DNA of 43,605 nt, from positions 1 through 43,605 of the forward strand of contig JAIVHO010000047.1 of NCBI GenBank assembly GCA_020201035.1, given 5' to 3'. Source of the stretch: Bacteroidales bacterium (GTDB taxonomy: Bacteria; Bacteroidota; Bacteroidia; Bacteroidales; VadinHA17). This document shows, in pieces, positions 1 through 9,113 of this stretch; within the stretch, counting starts at the first letter, position 1; the number at the start of each line of letters is the position of its first letter. Under the pieces are notes generated by a model. It did no database searches and was not told the origin of the DNA. It saw only the letters and a list, made by a program, of their open reading frames with translations. The translations under genes were made by a program, and so were the position numbers.

Positions 1-661
1 CAAGTCACTTATATTAGAAAGATTCCTTGATGACGGCGATTCCATAAAGCCCGGAGACATTGCCTTTATAGTGTGCGGATCGCAGCATTCACTGTTGCAG
101 GCAGAGAGACTGGTTCTTAATGTCATGCAACGGATGAGCGGCATTTCAACTGAAACAAGAAAATATTGTGATGCGGTAAGCGGATTCAGGGCCAGAATTC
201 TTGATACACGCAAGACAACACCGGGGTTTAGAATTTTTGAGAAGGAGGCTGTCAGGATAGGGGGAGGCTTAAACCACAGAATGGGACTCTTTGATATGAT
301 TATGCTCAAAGATAATCATATTGATTTTGCCGGGGGTATCAGCGAAGCAATTTCAGGAGTACAGGAGTATTTTAAAAGAACCGGTCTAAGCCTGCCGGTG
401 GTAATTGAAGCACGCTCACTTAATGATATTGAAACAATTATCAAAACGGGCGGTGTTAACCGGATAATGCTCGATAATTTTTCGGTTCCACTGACCGGCA
501 GGGCAGTGGAATTTATTGATGGGAGGTATCAGACTGAATCGAGTGGAGGAATAACTCTTGATACTATACGTGATTATGCAGCCTGTGGTGTCGATTATAT
601 AAGTGTAGGAGCACTGACGCACCGTATCAGAAGTCTTGACATGAGCCTGAAAGTAATATGA
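1..661 (+). CDS. nadC: Nicotinate-nucleotide pyrophosphorylase (carboxylating), 5' end cut by window
   Basis: Quinolinate phosphoribosyltransferase: converts quinolinate and PRPP to nicotinate mononucleotide, CO2 and PPi in de novo NAD synthesis (cytoplasm). The frame is open from base 2, so 219 codons are visible; the family is about 280 residues, so roughly 60 N-terminal residues lie outside the window. The GTG at 71 is an internal codon, not a start. Family motifs seen are ERLVLNVMQRMSGI, DTRKTTPGFR, the stretch GGGLNHRMGLFDMIMLKDNH and the C-terminal SGGITLDTI...GVDYISVGALTH, which together form the PRPP/quinolinate-binding barrel. The stop TGA (659-661) overlaps the ATG of the next gene by four bases (ATGA), so the two are probably translationally coupled. 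Nothing odd is seen in the visible part. Confidence 0.95.
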   Translation, partial: KSLILERFLDDGDSIKPGDIAFIVCGSQHSLLQAERLVLNVMQRMSGISTETRKYCDAVSGFRARILDTRKTTPGFRIFEKEAVRIGGGLNHRMGLFDMIMLKDNHIDFAGGISEAISGVQEYFKRTGLSLPVVIEARSLNDIETIIKTGGVNRIMLDNFSVPLTGRAVEFIDGRYQTESSGGITLDTIRDYAACGVDYISVGALTHRIRSLDMSLKVI

Positions 662-1599
662 ACTCACTTTTCCAACGTCATATCCCTGATTCACTGGCCG
701 AAAGGTTTAAAACCCTGGTGCTGCCAGGATTCGACAGGGTACCCATATACGATGTTTTTCTTTTCTTTGTCAGAGGATTCAGAAAAGGAGCACTTGTTAC
801 AAGAGCCTCCTCTATTGCCTTTAACCTTCTTCTTGCACTCCTTCCCTCCTCCTTCTTCCTCTTTACGCTTATTCCTTTTGTCCCTATTCCAAATTTTCAG
901 AGTGAGCTTATCAGGTTGTTTGAATCAATAATGCCTGCCAGGGCATTTGTGTTCCTGGAGTCCACTCTTACAGACATGATCACCAATAAGAGCGGAATAT
1001 TCCTGGTAGTGATGTTTCTGGCTTCCGCATTAATGTCGTCAAACGGAATTCACGCACTTATTCAAGCATTTGTTGTTTCAGACCATCAGTTTGAAACCAG
1101 GAGCTGGGTAGCGCAGAGAAGGGTCAGCTTCAGTTTGCTCGTTATAGTTGTCTTTATGATTGCGGTGGCATCCGCAGTTCTGATATTCGGCAGACTGGCC
1201 GTTCAAAAGCTGGTTGACAATGCAGTTATCGAGACTAACCTTGTCTATTACATCTTTATAATTCTTAAATGGATTGTTATTATCATAATCCTTTTTAACG
1301 CCATCTCATTCCTTTACTACCTTGCTCCCGCACGAAAGGCACGGTTCAGGTTTATATCAGCCGGATCAACACTGGCAACCCTGCTCTTTATTCTTACATC
1401 ACTGGGATTTTCAGCCTATGTGAATAATTTCGATAACTATAATAAACTTTACGGCTCAATGGGAACCATTCTGGTAATCCTTCTCTGGCTATACCTCAAT
1501 TCCATAACCATCCTTATCGGTTTTGAGCTGAATGCAAGCATCAGAAGTGCAAACCTGAATAACAACAACTGCCAGGGTAATAACGGGAAGAACTGTTAA
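658..1599 (+). CDS. YihY/BrkB (UPF0761) family inner-membrane protein
   Basis: 313-residue polytopic membrane protein of the YihY/virulence factor BrkB family. The signature RASSIAFNLLLALLPSSFF near residues 49-67 opens the first membrane hairpin. Further hydrophobic stretches are near residues 115-130, 158-180, 200-225 and 240-260, and the family ending GSMGTILVILLWLYLNS is followed by a final membrane segment with GFELNA. The tail is short and Asn-rich. The biochemical role of the family is not established; despite an old RNase BN annotation it is not a nuclease. It overlaps nadC by four bases, suggesting co-transcription. It converges with the glutamine-synthetase-family gene 119 bases downstream. 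Confidence 0.9.
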   Translation: MNSLFQRHIPDSLAERFKTLVLPGFDRVPIYDVFLFFVRGFRKGALVTRASSIAFNLLLALLPSSFFLFTLIPFVPIPNFQSELIRLFESIMPARAFVFLESTLTDMITNKSGIFLVVMFLASALMSSNGIHALIQAFVVSDHQFETRSWVAQRRVSFSLLVIVVFMIAVASAVLIFGRLAVQKLVDNAVIETNLVYYIFIILKWIVIIIILFNAISFLYYLAPARKARFRFISAGSTLATLLFILTSLGFSAYVNNFDNYNKLYGSMGTILVILLWLYLNSITILIGFELNASIRSANLNNNNCQGNNGKNC

Positions 1600-1642
1600 C
1601 AGAGGATTCCATATCTCAGGCTTCACTTTAACTGATCCTCTG

Positions 1643-1666
1643 ATTATACCCCCTGGGCAAACCCCA
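1643..1666. repeat. Intergenic ATTATACCCC...GGGCAA...CCC element, copy 1 (degenerate)
   Basis: In the gap between the convergent YihY and glutamine-synthetase-family genes, ATTATACCCCCTGGGCAAAC followed by CCCA resembles the palindromic element at 4853-4876, also between convergent genes. This copy has lost most of its right arm. The same gap contains an 8-base inverted repeat CAGAGGAT/ATCCTCTG (1600-1607 and 1635-1642). Neither has a T-tract, so a classical intrinsic terminator is not supported. Confidence 0.35.
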
Positions 1667-1718
1667 TACTATGCCGGCTGCCCTGATTATACGGGCAACC
1701 ATCTGATACAATGTTCTC

Positions 1719-3230
1719 TCAGCTGCAGTGGAGGTACTCCCTTACCAGTTCCGCTATCTCTTCATGCTTGCCATAAAGCCTTTCACTCAGATCCCTGTCG
1801 TTGTATCCCTTTAGTCTCTCCACAATATTACCTATTGTACCAGCAGGAAAAACGTTTCCTTCCTCATAGAATTGTCTTTGTTTATCAAGCATCCCGGCTG
1901 ATTCATAGCATGATGCCGGAAGTGATTTCAGGGAAGCAAGTTTTTCACTGTGCTCATCCCTGAAAATATTTACATTGACATATAGCTCCTCTGCCATCTC
2001 CAGGGCTCCCTTCATGGAAAGACCATGTTCAGCTGCCACTACAAGTCCGGCCATCAGCAGGTATAGGTCTGCGGATCCGTCCGGTGCACGAAACTCAACC
2101 GTCTGCTTGCTCTCTTCGGGAACACTCTTTCCTTTCTCCACCGGATTTGCATCTGTAATCATATCAGAGGAACCCAGCCATCCGAGAGGAACCCGTACAA
2201 GAACAGAGCGGTTACGGTCACCCCAGCATATATTAGTAGGGGCCTCCTGGTGTGGCACCAGCCTCAGGTAAGAGGTTGGTATAGTGTTTCCGAAAGCCGT
2301 CAGTGAAGGGGAAAGATCCAGTATCCCCGCGATCATTTTACGGGCGGTATCACTTATGCGTCCATTCTCCACCATCATGTTTCTGCCATCCTTCTCCAGC
2401 ATCATATGAACATGCAGTCCGCTTCCTGCCTTCCCAACAGTAATCTTTGGAGCAAAGCTTACCTCTACCCCATATTCATAGCCAAGCAGACGTATAATCC
2501 ATTTTGCTATCAGCAACTGATCAACCGCCTCGTCTACCTCTACCGGCAGAAACTCAATCTCATGCTGCTCATAGTCCTCGCCATCCTTTGTGAAGCTGCC
2601 CACCTCAGAATGGCCATACTTGATACGGCAGCCTGCCCGGGCGCAGAGCATCAGCGCCTCCACTCTCAGATCCTCAAATTTTGCAAACGGCTTCGTCTGA
2701 TGATATCCTTTCTGATCAACAGAAGGATATAAATCTTCACTAAATGACTTTACATAATACTCAAGTTCCCCAAGAGCCTTCATGGTGAGACCGGTTGAAT
2801 CCCTGAATTTTGCATATGCCTTTCTGAGGATGTTTTCCGGTGCACTTTCAAGGGGCTTTCCCTCAAAATCGTAGAAAGAACACAGAATCTCAAGTGTGGG
2901 CCTTTCAGTAAAAGGATTAAGGAAAGCGGTACGGTAGCGTGGAATAACATACAGATCACTTGACCCTGCCCCAACAAAGGGGAAGAGGCTTGAACCATCA
3001 ACACGCTCACCTGAAGAGAGGATTGACTCAAGATGATTGCGTCCCGACAATACAAAATTGAGGGCTTTCAGCTTGCCGTCACCCGCCACATATCTGAAAT
3101 TAAGCATCTCAATGCCTCTGGCTTCAATAAATCTGATAAGATCTTCCCTGGTAAACTGTGCAGCCGGTTTCTTTAGGAACTGAACCAGTTCATTGGGATT
3201 CATAAGGATATCACTGTTACTGTTCATCAT
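1719..3230 (-). CDS. Glutamine synthetase family protein (GlnA-like)
   Basis: About 503 residues; ATP-dependent glutamate (or related amine) ligase of the glutamine synthetase superfamily. The N-terminal beta-grasp contains FRYVAGDGKLKALNFVL. Catalytic motifs follow in order: GELEYYV (first metal ExE), SEVGS...QHEIEF (second metal/glutamate site, with a longer than usual insertion between the two acidic positions), GSGLHVHMML (catalytic His region), HQEAPTNICWGDRNRSVLVR (active-site Glu and phosphate-binding Arg residues) and VEFRAPDGSADLYLLMAGL. All expected catalytic positions look present, so it is probably active, though the substrate cannot be fixed. A longer frame begins at a TTG at 3287, but that TTG lies inside the -33 box of a strong promoter (3258-3288). 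The ATG at 3230 or 3227, or one at 3203 before NPNELVQFL, is therefore the real start. Confidence 0.85.
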   Translation of the reverse strand: MMNSNSDILMNPNELVQFLKKPAAQFTREDLIRFIEARGIEMLNFRYVAGDGKLKALNFVLSGRNHLESILSSGERVDGSSLFPFVGAGSSDLYVIPRYRTAFLNPFTERPTLEILCSFYDFEGKPLESAPENILRKAYAKFRDSTGLTMKALGELEYYVKSFSEDLYPSVDQKGYHQTKPFAKFEDLRVEALMLCARAGCRIKYGHSEVGSFTKDGEDYEQHEIEFLPVEVDEAVDQLLIAKWIIRLLGYEYGVEVSFAPKITVGKAGSGLHVHMMLEKDGRNMMVENGRISDTARKMIAGILDLSPSLTAFGNTIPTSYLRLVPHQEAPTNICWGDRNRSVLVRVPLGWLGSSDMITDANPVEKGKSVPEESKQTVEFRAPDGSADLYLLMAGLVVAAEHGLSMKGALEMAEELYVNVNIFRDEHSEKLASLKSLPASCYESAGMLDKQRQFYEEGNVFPAGTIGNIVERLKGYNDRDLSERLYGKHEEIAELVREYLHCS

Positions 3231-3257
3231 TGTGTTTAAGTTAATTGAGGTAAGATG

Positions 3258-3288
3258 CAAATATAAAAATTTAAGCACAGGCTCCAAA
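3258..3288 (-). promoter_or_regulatory. Bacteroidota-type sigma-70 promoter, glutamine-synthetase-family gene
   Basis: On the minus strand TTTG (3288-3285), a 19-base spacer, then TATATTTG (3265-3258) match the Bacteroidota consensus TTTG-N19-TAnnTTTG exactly. Transcription would start near 3252, giving a leader of about 20 bases before the ATG at 3230. Confidence 0.75.
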
Positions 3289-3362
3289 CCGCATTAATCA
3301 TATACAAAACTAAAAATTTCTCATTCCATATACATAAGAGAAAGGAATGATAAGAATTTTCT

Positions 3363-3370
3363 TATTTTTG
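3363..3370 (+). promoter_or_regulatory. Candidate -7 box TATTTTTG upstream of the HGLFH lipoprotein
   Basis: TATTTTTG matches TAnnTTTG and sits 60 bases before the ATG at 3431. No convincing -33 box is seen 19-21 bases upstream, so this is a weak call. Confidence 0.35.
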
Positions 3371-3430
3371 AGGTCGGAATATTTTGCTGACCAATATTGA
3401 AGACTCCAATCCGGAGTAAAATAGTTAATT

Positions 3431-4735
3431 ATGCGACTGATTTCTCTTATAGCACTATTCCTGTTAACCTGCCTTACCGGATGTAATACGGAGAAAGGGA
3501 TTGAGTATATTACAAACCTGAAGGCAGCGGCTTATTTCGAGAAAGTTGAAAGTATCTGCAATAGTGATGACGGGGAGCTCTGGGGGTTAAATCTTTACGG
3601 TCCTCTGATGCTTGTGGATGTGGATACCCGCAGGATTTTCGCAAATATGCCTGACAGCCTTGGCCTTCTTAAACAGAAGGATGGTATATATACAGGTATC
3701 TATCCGGGAGATCAGGTAATAAGCAATTTCGCCGTTACCTTCGGAAATACATTGTTTGCCATGGCTCCCCTTCCGGAAAATGAGGATAATTACAGGATTA
3801 CGGCGAGATGTCTGCATGGCCTTTTTCATTGTATGCAGAATAAAAAAGGTATTGACAACCAGGATTATAATCCGGCCCACATGAATGAACCGGATGCCAG
3901 GATATGGCTGAAGATGGAATGGAAAGCCCTGGAGAAAGCAATAAAATCCGAATCAACCGTACGTGAACAGGCTATACGTGATGCACTGATCTTCAGAAAC
4001 ACAAGAAGAGAGATCTACCCCTACTATACAGAGGATGAAAATCTTTTTGAAAACTATGAAGGCCTGGCTACTTTTACCTATATGCTTCTGGCCAGTGATA
4101 GCCATGATAGTTACACCAAAACGTTACTTGAATATCTGCATCGTATCTATAACTTCTCCTTCACCCACAGCTATGGTTTTGTGCATGGTGCTCTTTACGC
4201 TTACCTGTTACACGACTACGGCTTTGACTTTTCAACAATCGATATGCCGGGCATTGACCTTGGAGAAAGACTACGCAACATGATAGATATCACACTGCCT
4301 GAGGTGAGCAGGGATGTAGCCGGGAGCCTGGCCGTAAACTATGACATCGAGATGGTTCGCCGGGAGGAGACGGAACGTTTTAAAAGAATACGGGAGGGGC
4401 TTCACAGAAGAACCTCCAGCTTCACCGATAAGCCGGTTGTCTATCTCACCCTTGAAAGTCCGAGCTTTATTTTTGAACCTGAAGATATTGAACCCGTTGA
4501 CTCCCTGGGTGTAATTTATAAAAAGCTTAAAGTAACAGATAACTGGGGTAAGCTTAATGTTTCTGAAGGAGGCTGCCTCGTATCACCCAATCTCAGATAT
4601 ATAAGAGTGCCCGCACGCAGTGTCAGAATAGACCGCAATCATATCACCGGCGACGGGTGGCACATCTACCTCTCAGAGAACTGGAGAATGGATGAGATGG
4701 ATAACAACTACTATATCCGCAAGCTGATTCCCTGA
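3431..4735 (+). CDS. Lipoprotein, zinc-peptidase-like with degenerate HGLFH motif
   Basis: 434 residues. Signal peptide with lipobox L15-T16-G17-C18, so probably an outer- or inner-membrane lipoprotein. No named family is recognised with certainty. Residues 129-133 read HGLFH followed by CMQ, where metallopeptidases of this layout have HExFHxxQ. A conserved-looking block NEPDARIWLKMEWKALEKA follows (152-170), then YEGLATFTYMLLA (209-221), whose Glu210 would be the third zinc ligand of a gluzincin. The catalytic Glu of HExxH is Gly130 (codon GGC, two changes from a Glu codon). The zinc ligands may remain, but ordinary peptidase catalysis should be lost. The C-terminal third (about 330-434) looks beta-rich. 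It stands alone between divergent and convergent neighbours. Function unknown; the peptidase relationship is my inference. Confidence 0.75.
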   Translation: MRLISLIALFLLTCLTGCNTEKGIEYITNLKAAAYFEKVESICNSDDGELWGLNLYGPLMLVDVDTRRIFANMPDSLGLLKQKDGIYTGIYPGDQVISNFAVTFGNTLFAMAPLPENEDNYRITARCLHGLFHCMQNKKGIDNQDYNPAHMNEPDARIWLKMEWKALEKAIKSESTVREQAIRDALIFRNTRREIYPYYTEDENLFENYEGLATFTYMLLASDSHDSYTKTLLEYLHRIYNFSFTHSYGFVHGALYAYLLHDYGFDFSTIDMPGIDLGERLRNMIDITLPEVSRDVAGSLAVNYDIEMVRREETERFKRIREGLHRRTSSFTDKPVVYLTLESPSFIFEPEDIEPVDSLGVIYKKLKVTDNWGKLNVSEGGCLVSPNLRYIRVPARSVRIDRNHITGDGWHIYLSENWRMDEMDNNYYIRKLIP

Positions 4736-4852
4736 TCTAAACCTCCTTTTTCCCCTGGCTCTGTAGAGCTCCTAAGCAATTCAGGAGCTGACAGATCAGG
4801 GCCTGTTATGCGTAAAATCATCAGTGCCGGGAACTGTTAAGATAAATGGTAT

Positions 4853-4876
4853 TATACCCCAGGGCAAGCCCTGGGG
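4853..4876. repeat. Palindromic intergenic element CCCCAGGG-CAAG-CCCTGGGG, copy 2
   Basis: Perfect 8-base stem (4857-4864 with 4869-4876) with a 4-base loop, preceded by ATTATA, in the gap between the convergent lipoprotein and valS genes. A second small hairpin, AGCTCCT (4767-4773) with AGGAGCT (4083 excluded; right arm 4783-4789), lies upstream. No T-run follows on either strand. A degenerate copy of the same element lies at 1643-1666. It may help separate convergent transcripts or be a dispersed REP-like repeat. Confidence 0.45.
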
Positions 4877-4925
4877 AATTTAACCACACCCTCTACGAAT
4901 CACCTGGCAGACAGGCACTAAGCGG

Positions 4926-7556
4926 TTATTTGCCCAGCTCATCTATCCTTGCTTCCAGGGAGGCTATCCGCGAGAGGGCATCATCGCGCTTCTGCTTCTC
5001 TGTCTCTACCACTGCTGAAGGCGCATTGTTAACGAACCTCTCATTTGAAAGTTTTACCATTACCTTCTCCAGAAACCCCCTTGTATACTGAAGCTCATTG
5101 TTAAGCTTCTCAACTTCAGCCTCAATATCCATTCGTTCCCCCACCGGGATATAATATCCATCGGTACCTACCATAATAGTAACCGAGCCTTCCGGTTTCA
5201 CTTCAGACTCACTCACCTGCCCGATACCCGCAAGCCTTGAGATTGTGGCCATAAGTGATGACATCCCTTTATCAGCAGGACTGGCAATTACCAGATCAAT
5301 ACTTTCCCTGTTGGGTATGTTCTTTTCTCTTCTGAGGCTTCGAATTGAGCTAACCAGCTGTTGGGCACGTTCAAAAGCCGTAAGAAGTTTACTGTCTACT
5401 CTCCCTGCCTCCGGCATCGGGCTGATCATCAGGCTCTCATTATCGCTACGTTCAGATGACAGATGCCATATCTCCTCGGTAATAAAGGGCATAAAAGGAT
5501 GAATCAGACGCATCAGGGCATCAATGAAATTCATTGTGACACGATAGGTTTCCGGATCTATACCCTTTTCAAAATCAGGTTTAACAATTTCAAGGTACCA
5601 TCCTGAGAAATCATCCCAGAAGAGCCGGTATACAACCATCAGTGCCTCCGATATCCTGAACTTTTCAAACAGGTCATTATAGCTGTTTACTGAGTGATGC
5701 AGGCGTGATTCAAACCATTTTTCTGCCTGCTCTGACCATTGTGGCCTTTCAACTGACTCATCAATCTTCCATCCGTTTACCAGTCTGAATGCATTCCATA
5801 TCTTATTGGCGAAGTTTCGCCCCTGCTCGGGAAGAGAATCATCATACAAAAGATCGTTACCTGCCGGAGAGCAGAGCAACATACCCACCCTTACCCCATC
5901 AGCACCATACTGGCTGATCAGATCAAGCGGGTCGGGTGAATTGCCGAGCGACTTTGACATCTTCCTCCGTTGCTTATCGCGTACAATCCCATGCAGGTAA
6001 ACATCACTGAAAGGCTTCTCTCCCCTGTATTCATACCCTGCTATTATCATTCTTGCGACCCAGAAAAAGAGTATCTCGGGTGCTGTTATAAGGGCGTGGG
6101 TGGGATAGTAATATTTTATATCCTCATTGTCAGGCTCCATTATGCCGTTAAAACTAACCAGGGGCCAGAGCCAGGATGAGAACCAGGTATCGAGAACATC
6201 CTCATCCTGTCTGAGATCACCGAATGTCAGGCTGCTGTTACCGCTATCTCTCTTTGCCTTAGCCAGAGCCTCATCTGCTGTATCAGCCACCACAAATTCA
6301 CCGTTACCGTAGTACCATGCGGGGATACGGTGCCCCCACCACAGCTGCCGGCTGATACACCAGTCGCGTACATTCTCCATCCAGTGACGATAGACATTCC
6401 TGAACTTGGGAGGATGGATGGCAATATCACCGCCAAGGACTGCATCAAGTGCCGGACGAGACAGATCCTCCATCTTAAGAAACCACTGCATAGAAAGCTT
6501 TGGTTCTATAACCGCACTTGTTCTTTCAGATCTTCCTATTTTGTTGCGGTACAATTCGGTCTTTTCAAGAACACCTTCACTTATGAGTCTCTCCTCTGAA
6601 AGCCTCCGCGCCTCAAACCTGTCAGTTCCGACAAAAAGCTGCGCCTTTTCACTAAGGGTGCCATTATCATTGAAGATATCAATAACCTCAAGGCCATGTC
6701 TGACACCTATCTCATAATCGTTGATATCGTGTGCAGGAGTGATTTTGAGACACCCGGTACCAAACTCCATATCTACGTATTCATCAGCTATTACCGGCAC
6801 TGAACGATTAACCATCGGGACTATAACGTTTTTCCCGATAAAATCCTTGTACCGGGGATCCGCCGGATTCACACAGACAGCTGTATCTCCCAGAATCGTT
6901 TCGGGCCTGGTGGTTGCAATTGTGATATGCCCATCCTCCCCTTCAACGGGGTAATTAACATAAAAGAGCCTGGACTCCTCATCGGAGTATATCACCTCCT
7001 CATCTGAGACTGCGGTCATCGCCTCGGGATCCCAGTTAACCATTCTGATACCCCTGTAGATCAACCCCTTTTCATGCAGATCCACAAAAACCTTTATCAC
7101 CGACTGATACCTCAGATCGTCCAGGGTAAAAAGCGTACGATCCCAGTCGCAGGAGGCACCCAGCCTCTTTAATTGCTCCAGTATTATTCCGCCGTGCTTA
7201 TCGGTCCACTCCCACGCATGCTTCAGAAACTCTTCACGTGTAAGTGAAGTCTTCTCCACTCCCTCAGCTTTAAGCTTGGCAACAACCTTTGCCTCTGTCG
7301 CTATGGATGCATGATCAGTACCCGGAACCCAGCATACATTGCGTCCCCTCATTCTCTCACGCCGGATAAGCACATCCTGGATTGTATTATTTAGCATATG
7401 ACCCATATGCAGTACTCCTGTTACATTGGGAGGGGGAATGGTAATGACATAGGGTTCCCTGTCGTCAGGGACACTTTTAAAATAGCCTCTCTCAATCCAA
7501 ACCCTGTACCACCTGTTTTCCGCTATTGACGGATCATATTTTGAGGCAATCTCCAT
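4926..7556 (-). CDS. valS: Valyl-tRNA synthetase
   Basis: 876-residue class I aminoacyl-tRNA synthetase that charges tRNA-Val and edits mis-activated Thr. The ATP-binding HIGH motif appears as HMGH within [14 protein letters not shown] near the N-terminus. The editing domain follows, with [13 protein letters not shown] and [12 protein letters not shown]. The [16 protein letters not shown] block, [13 protein letters not shown] and the KMSKS loop ([15 protein letters not shown]) are all present. The anticodon-binding helices end in a C-terminal coiled-coil arm (about the last 70 residues), typical of ValRS. The frame can be extended to a TTG at 7592, but that triplet is part of a -7 promoter box (7590-7597). 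The ATG at 7556 giving [10 protein letters not shown] is the expected family start. Confidence 0.97.
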   Translation of the reverse strand: MEIASKYDPSIAENRWYRVWIERGYFKSVPDDREPYVITIPPPNVTGVLHMGHMLNNTIQDVLIRRERMRGRNVCWVPGTDHASIATEAKVVAKLKAEGVEKTSLTREEFLKHAWEWTDKHGGIILEQLKRLGASCDWDRTLFTLDDLRYQSVIKVFVDLHEKGLIYRGIRMVNWDPEAMTAVSDEEVIYSDEESRLFYVNYPVEGEDGHITIATTRPETILGDTAVCVNPADPRYKDFIGKNVIVPMVNRSVPVIADEYVDMEFGTGCLKITPAHDINDYEIGVRHGLEVIDIFNDNGTLSEKAQLFVGTDRFEARRLSEERLISEGVLEKTELYRNKIGRSERTSAVIEPKLSMQWFLKMEDLSRPALDAVLGGDIAIHPPKFRNVYRHWMENVRDWCISRQLWWGHRIPAWYYGNGEFVVADTADEALAKAKRDSGNSSLTFGDLRQDEDVLDTWFSSWLWPLVSFNGIMEPDNEDIKYYYPTHALITAPEILFFWVARMIIAGYEYRGEKPFSDVYLHGIVRDKQRRKMSKSLGNSPDPLDLISQYGADGVRVGMLLCSPAGNDLLYDDSLPEQGRNFANKIWNAFRLVNGWKIDESVERPQWSEQAEKWFESRLHHSVNSYNDLFEKFRISEALMVVYRLFWDDFSGWYLEIVKPDFEKGIDPETYRVTMNFIDALMRLIHPFMPFITEEIWHLSSERSDNESLMISPMPEAGRVDSKLLTAFERAQQLVSSIRSLRREKNIPNRESIDLVIASPADKGMSSLMATISRLAGIGQVSESEVKPEGSVTIMVGTDGYYIPVGERMDIEAEVEKLNNELQYTRGFLEKVMVKLSNERFVNNAPSAVVETEKQKRDDALSRIASLEARIDELGK

Positions 7557-7589
7557 AGCAATATTTCTCTTGTTAATTTGATAAGAGTG

Positions 7590-7597
7590 CAAAAATA
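7590..7597 (-). promoter_or_regulatory. Candidate -7 box TATTTTTG of valS
   Basis: TATTTTTG on the minus strand matches TAnnTTTG, 33 bases before the chosen valS ATG. It overlaps the TTG that an ORF caller would take as start, which argues for the downstream ATG. No clear -33 TTTG is seen. Confidence 0.5.
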
Positions 7598-7700
7598 GGA
7601 ATTATTATTTTACCTTCTGTACCTGATTTTCAAGTTTTAACCCACAGGCATCAGGATATTTCTTCATCAAGTATTAAAAACGAAAAATGTGAAAAATCAT

Positions 7701-7730
7701 ATTGTGTTATAAAAGGAAGATATACCTTTG
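7701..7730 (+). promoter_or_regulatory. Promoter of the aminotransferase gene
   Basis: ATTG (7701-7704), an 18-base spacer and TACCTTTG (7723-7730) fit the Bacteroidota TTTG/TAnnTTTG promoter. The ATG at 7762 lies 31 bases downstream of the -7 box. Confidence 0.6.
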
Positions 7731-7761
7731 GTACAGTTTATTTTAACTTAAATAACCAATC

Positions 7762-8961
7762 ATGCCGAATATATCAGATAAAGGCAGGGCAATGCCCGCT
7801 TCACCAATCAGAAAACTTGTACCGTACGCAGAAGAGGCAAAGCGCAGGGGACGAAAGGTATACCACCTGAATATCGGACAACCCGATATTGAGACTCCTG
7901 AGGTAGCCCTGAATGCACTACGCAACTTCTCCCTGAAGGTAATTGAATACAGCCATTCAGCGGGCAACGAGTCATACCGGCGCAAGCTGGCAGGTTACTA
8001 CCAGTCAAAAGGTATTGACATCGAATATACTGACCTGCTGATTACCACAGGGGGCTCGGAAGCTGTCCTTTTCGCCTTTATGACATGTCTTAATCCGGGT
8101 GATGAAGTGATCACACCAGAACCGTTCTATGCCAATTACAATGGTTTTGCCACCACTGCGGGTATCAAAATAGTACCTGTAACCTCGAATATTGAGGATG
8201 ATTTTGCCCTTCCGGAGATTGAGGAGATAGAAAAAAAGATCGGTCCCCGGACAAAGGCAATAATGATATGTAACCCTAATAATCCTACGGGATACCTCTA
8301 CTCAGAAGAAGAGTTACTGAAGCTGAGGGATATTGTAAAAAAACATGATCTCTATCTCTTCTCCGACGAGGTATACCGGGAGTTCTGCTATGACAATGAA
8401 CACCACCATTCGGCAATGTATCTGGAGGGTATTGAGCAGAATGCAATCATGATGGATTCTGTATCCAAAAGATACAGTGAATGCGGTGTAAGAATAGGTG
8501 CACTGGTAACAAAAAACAAAGAGGTTATCTCCACAGCCCTCAAGTTTGCACAGGCCCGACTCAGTCCGCCCGGACTGGGACAAATAATAGGCGAGGCATC
8601 CCTTGATACTCCGCCGGAGTACTTTTCAGCCGTTTATGATGAGTATATAGCACGACGCAACTTTATGGTTGATGCACTTAATAAGATACCCGGAGTCTAT
8701 TGCCCTAAGCCAAAAGGTGCATTTTATACCGTTGTCAGGCTTCCTGTAGATGATGCTGACAAATTTGCACAATGGATACTTGAAGATTTTGAGTATAACA
8801 ATCAGACAGTCATGGTTGCTCCGGCCTCCGGCTTCTACTCCACTCCGGGGCTTGGTAAAAACGAGGTGCGGATTGCCTATGTCCTTAAGCTGGATGATCT
8901 CAGGGCAGCAATGGAGACGCTGGCAGAGGCACTGAAAGTTTACCCGGGAAGAAAAGATTAG
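7762..8961 (+). CDS. Pyridoxal-phosphate aminotransferase, class I/II (aspartate aminotransferase-like)
   Basis: 399 residues, fold-type I PLP enzyme, cytoplasmic. Seen: NIGQPDIETP (37-46) near the substrate-binding N-terminus, TTGGSEAV (95-102) for phosphate binding, NPNNPTG (171-177) with the cofactor-contacting Asn, SDEVY (201-205) with Asp202 pairing to the pyridine nitrogen, and SVSKRY with Lys236 as the Schiff-base lysine. R244 and the C-terminal NEVRIAYV block supply the carboxylate-binding arginine region. Substrate range cannot be fixed; the usual annotation is aspartate or broad-specificity aminotransferase. It has its own promoter and ends before a hairpin terminator at 9078-9113. 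Confidence 0.92.
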   Translation: MPNISDKGRAMPASPIRKLVPYAEEAKRRGRKVYHLNIGQPDIETPEVALNALRNFSLKVIEYSHSAGNESYRRKLAGYYQSKGIDIEYTDLLITTGGSEAVLFAFMTCLNPGDEVITPEPFYANYNGFATTAGIKIVPVTSNIEDDFALPEIEEIEKKIGPRTKAIMICNPNNPTGYLYSEEELLKLRDIVKKHDLYLFSDEVYREFCYDNEHHHSAMYLEGIEQNAIMMDSVSKRYSECGVRIGALVTKNKEVISTALKFAQARLSPPGLGQIIGEASLDTPPEYFSAVYDEYIARRNFMVDALNKIPGVYCPKPKGAFYTVVRLPVDDADKFAQWILEDFEYNNQTVMVAPASGFYSTPGLGKNEVRIAYVLKLDDLRAAMETLAEALKVYPGRKD

Positions 8962-9077
8962 CCACAGTACGTCAATAATTACTGAAAAGGTGTTAGTTCC
9001 GGTCAACAGCAGGTAATCACTGAAAAAGAGAATAACCAAAAAAACAGAAGAGCTTCAACAGATAAAGAAATATCCTG

Positions 9078-9113
9078 AAAAGTACCTGTCAATCATAAAG
9101 CAGGTACTTTTTT
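9078..9113. terminator. Bidirectional intrinsic terminator between aminotransferase and namZ
   Basis: Perfect 11-base inverted repeat: AAAAGTACCTG (9078-9088), 12-base loop, CAGGTACTTTT (9101-9111) followed by more T. The arms give an A-run before and a T-run after the stem, so it can act on both strands. The loop contains the namZ stop codon and the right arm lies within the last namZ codons. Confidence 0.85.

Noticed and set aside
3350-3365. ATAAGAA-TT-TTCTTAT palindrome as a terminator
   Set aside because: AT-only short stem upstream of a gene rather than after one; it overlaps a -7 candidate.
8626-9039. 137-codon frame opposite the aminotransferase
   Set aside because: Antisense shadow of a well-supported gene, with no recognisable protein features.
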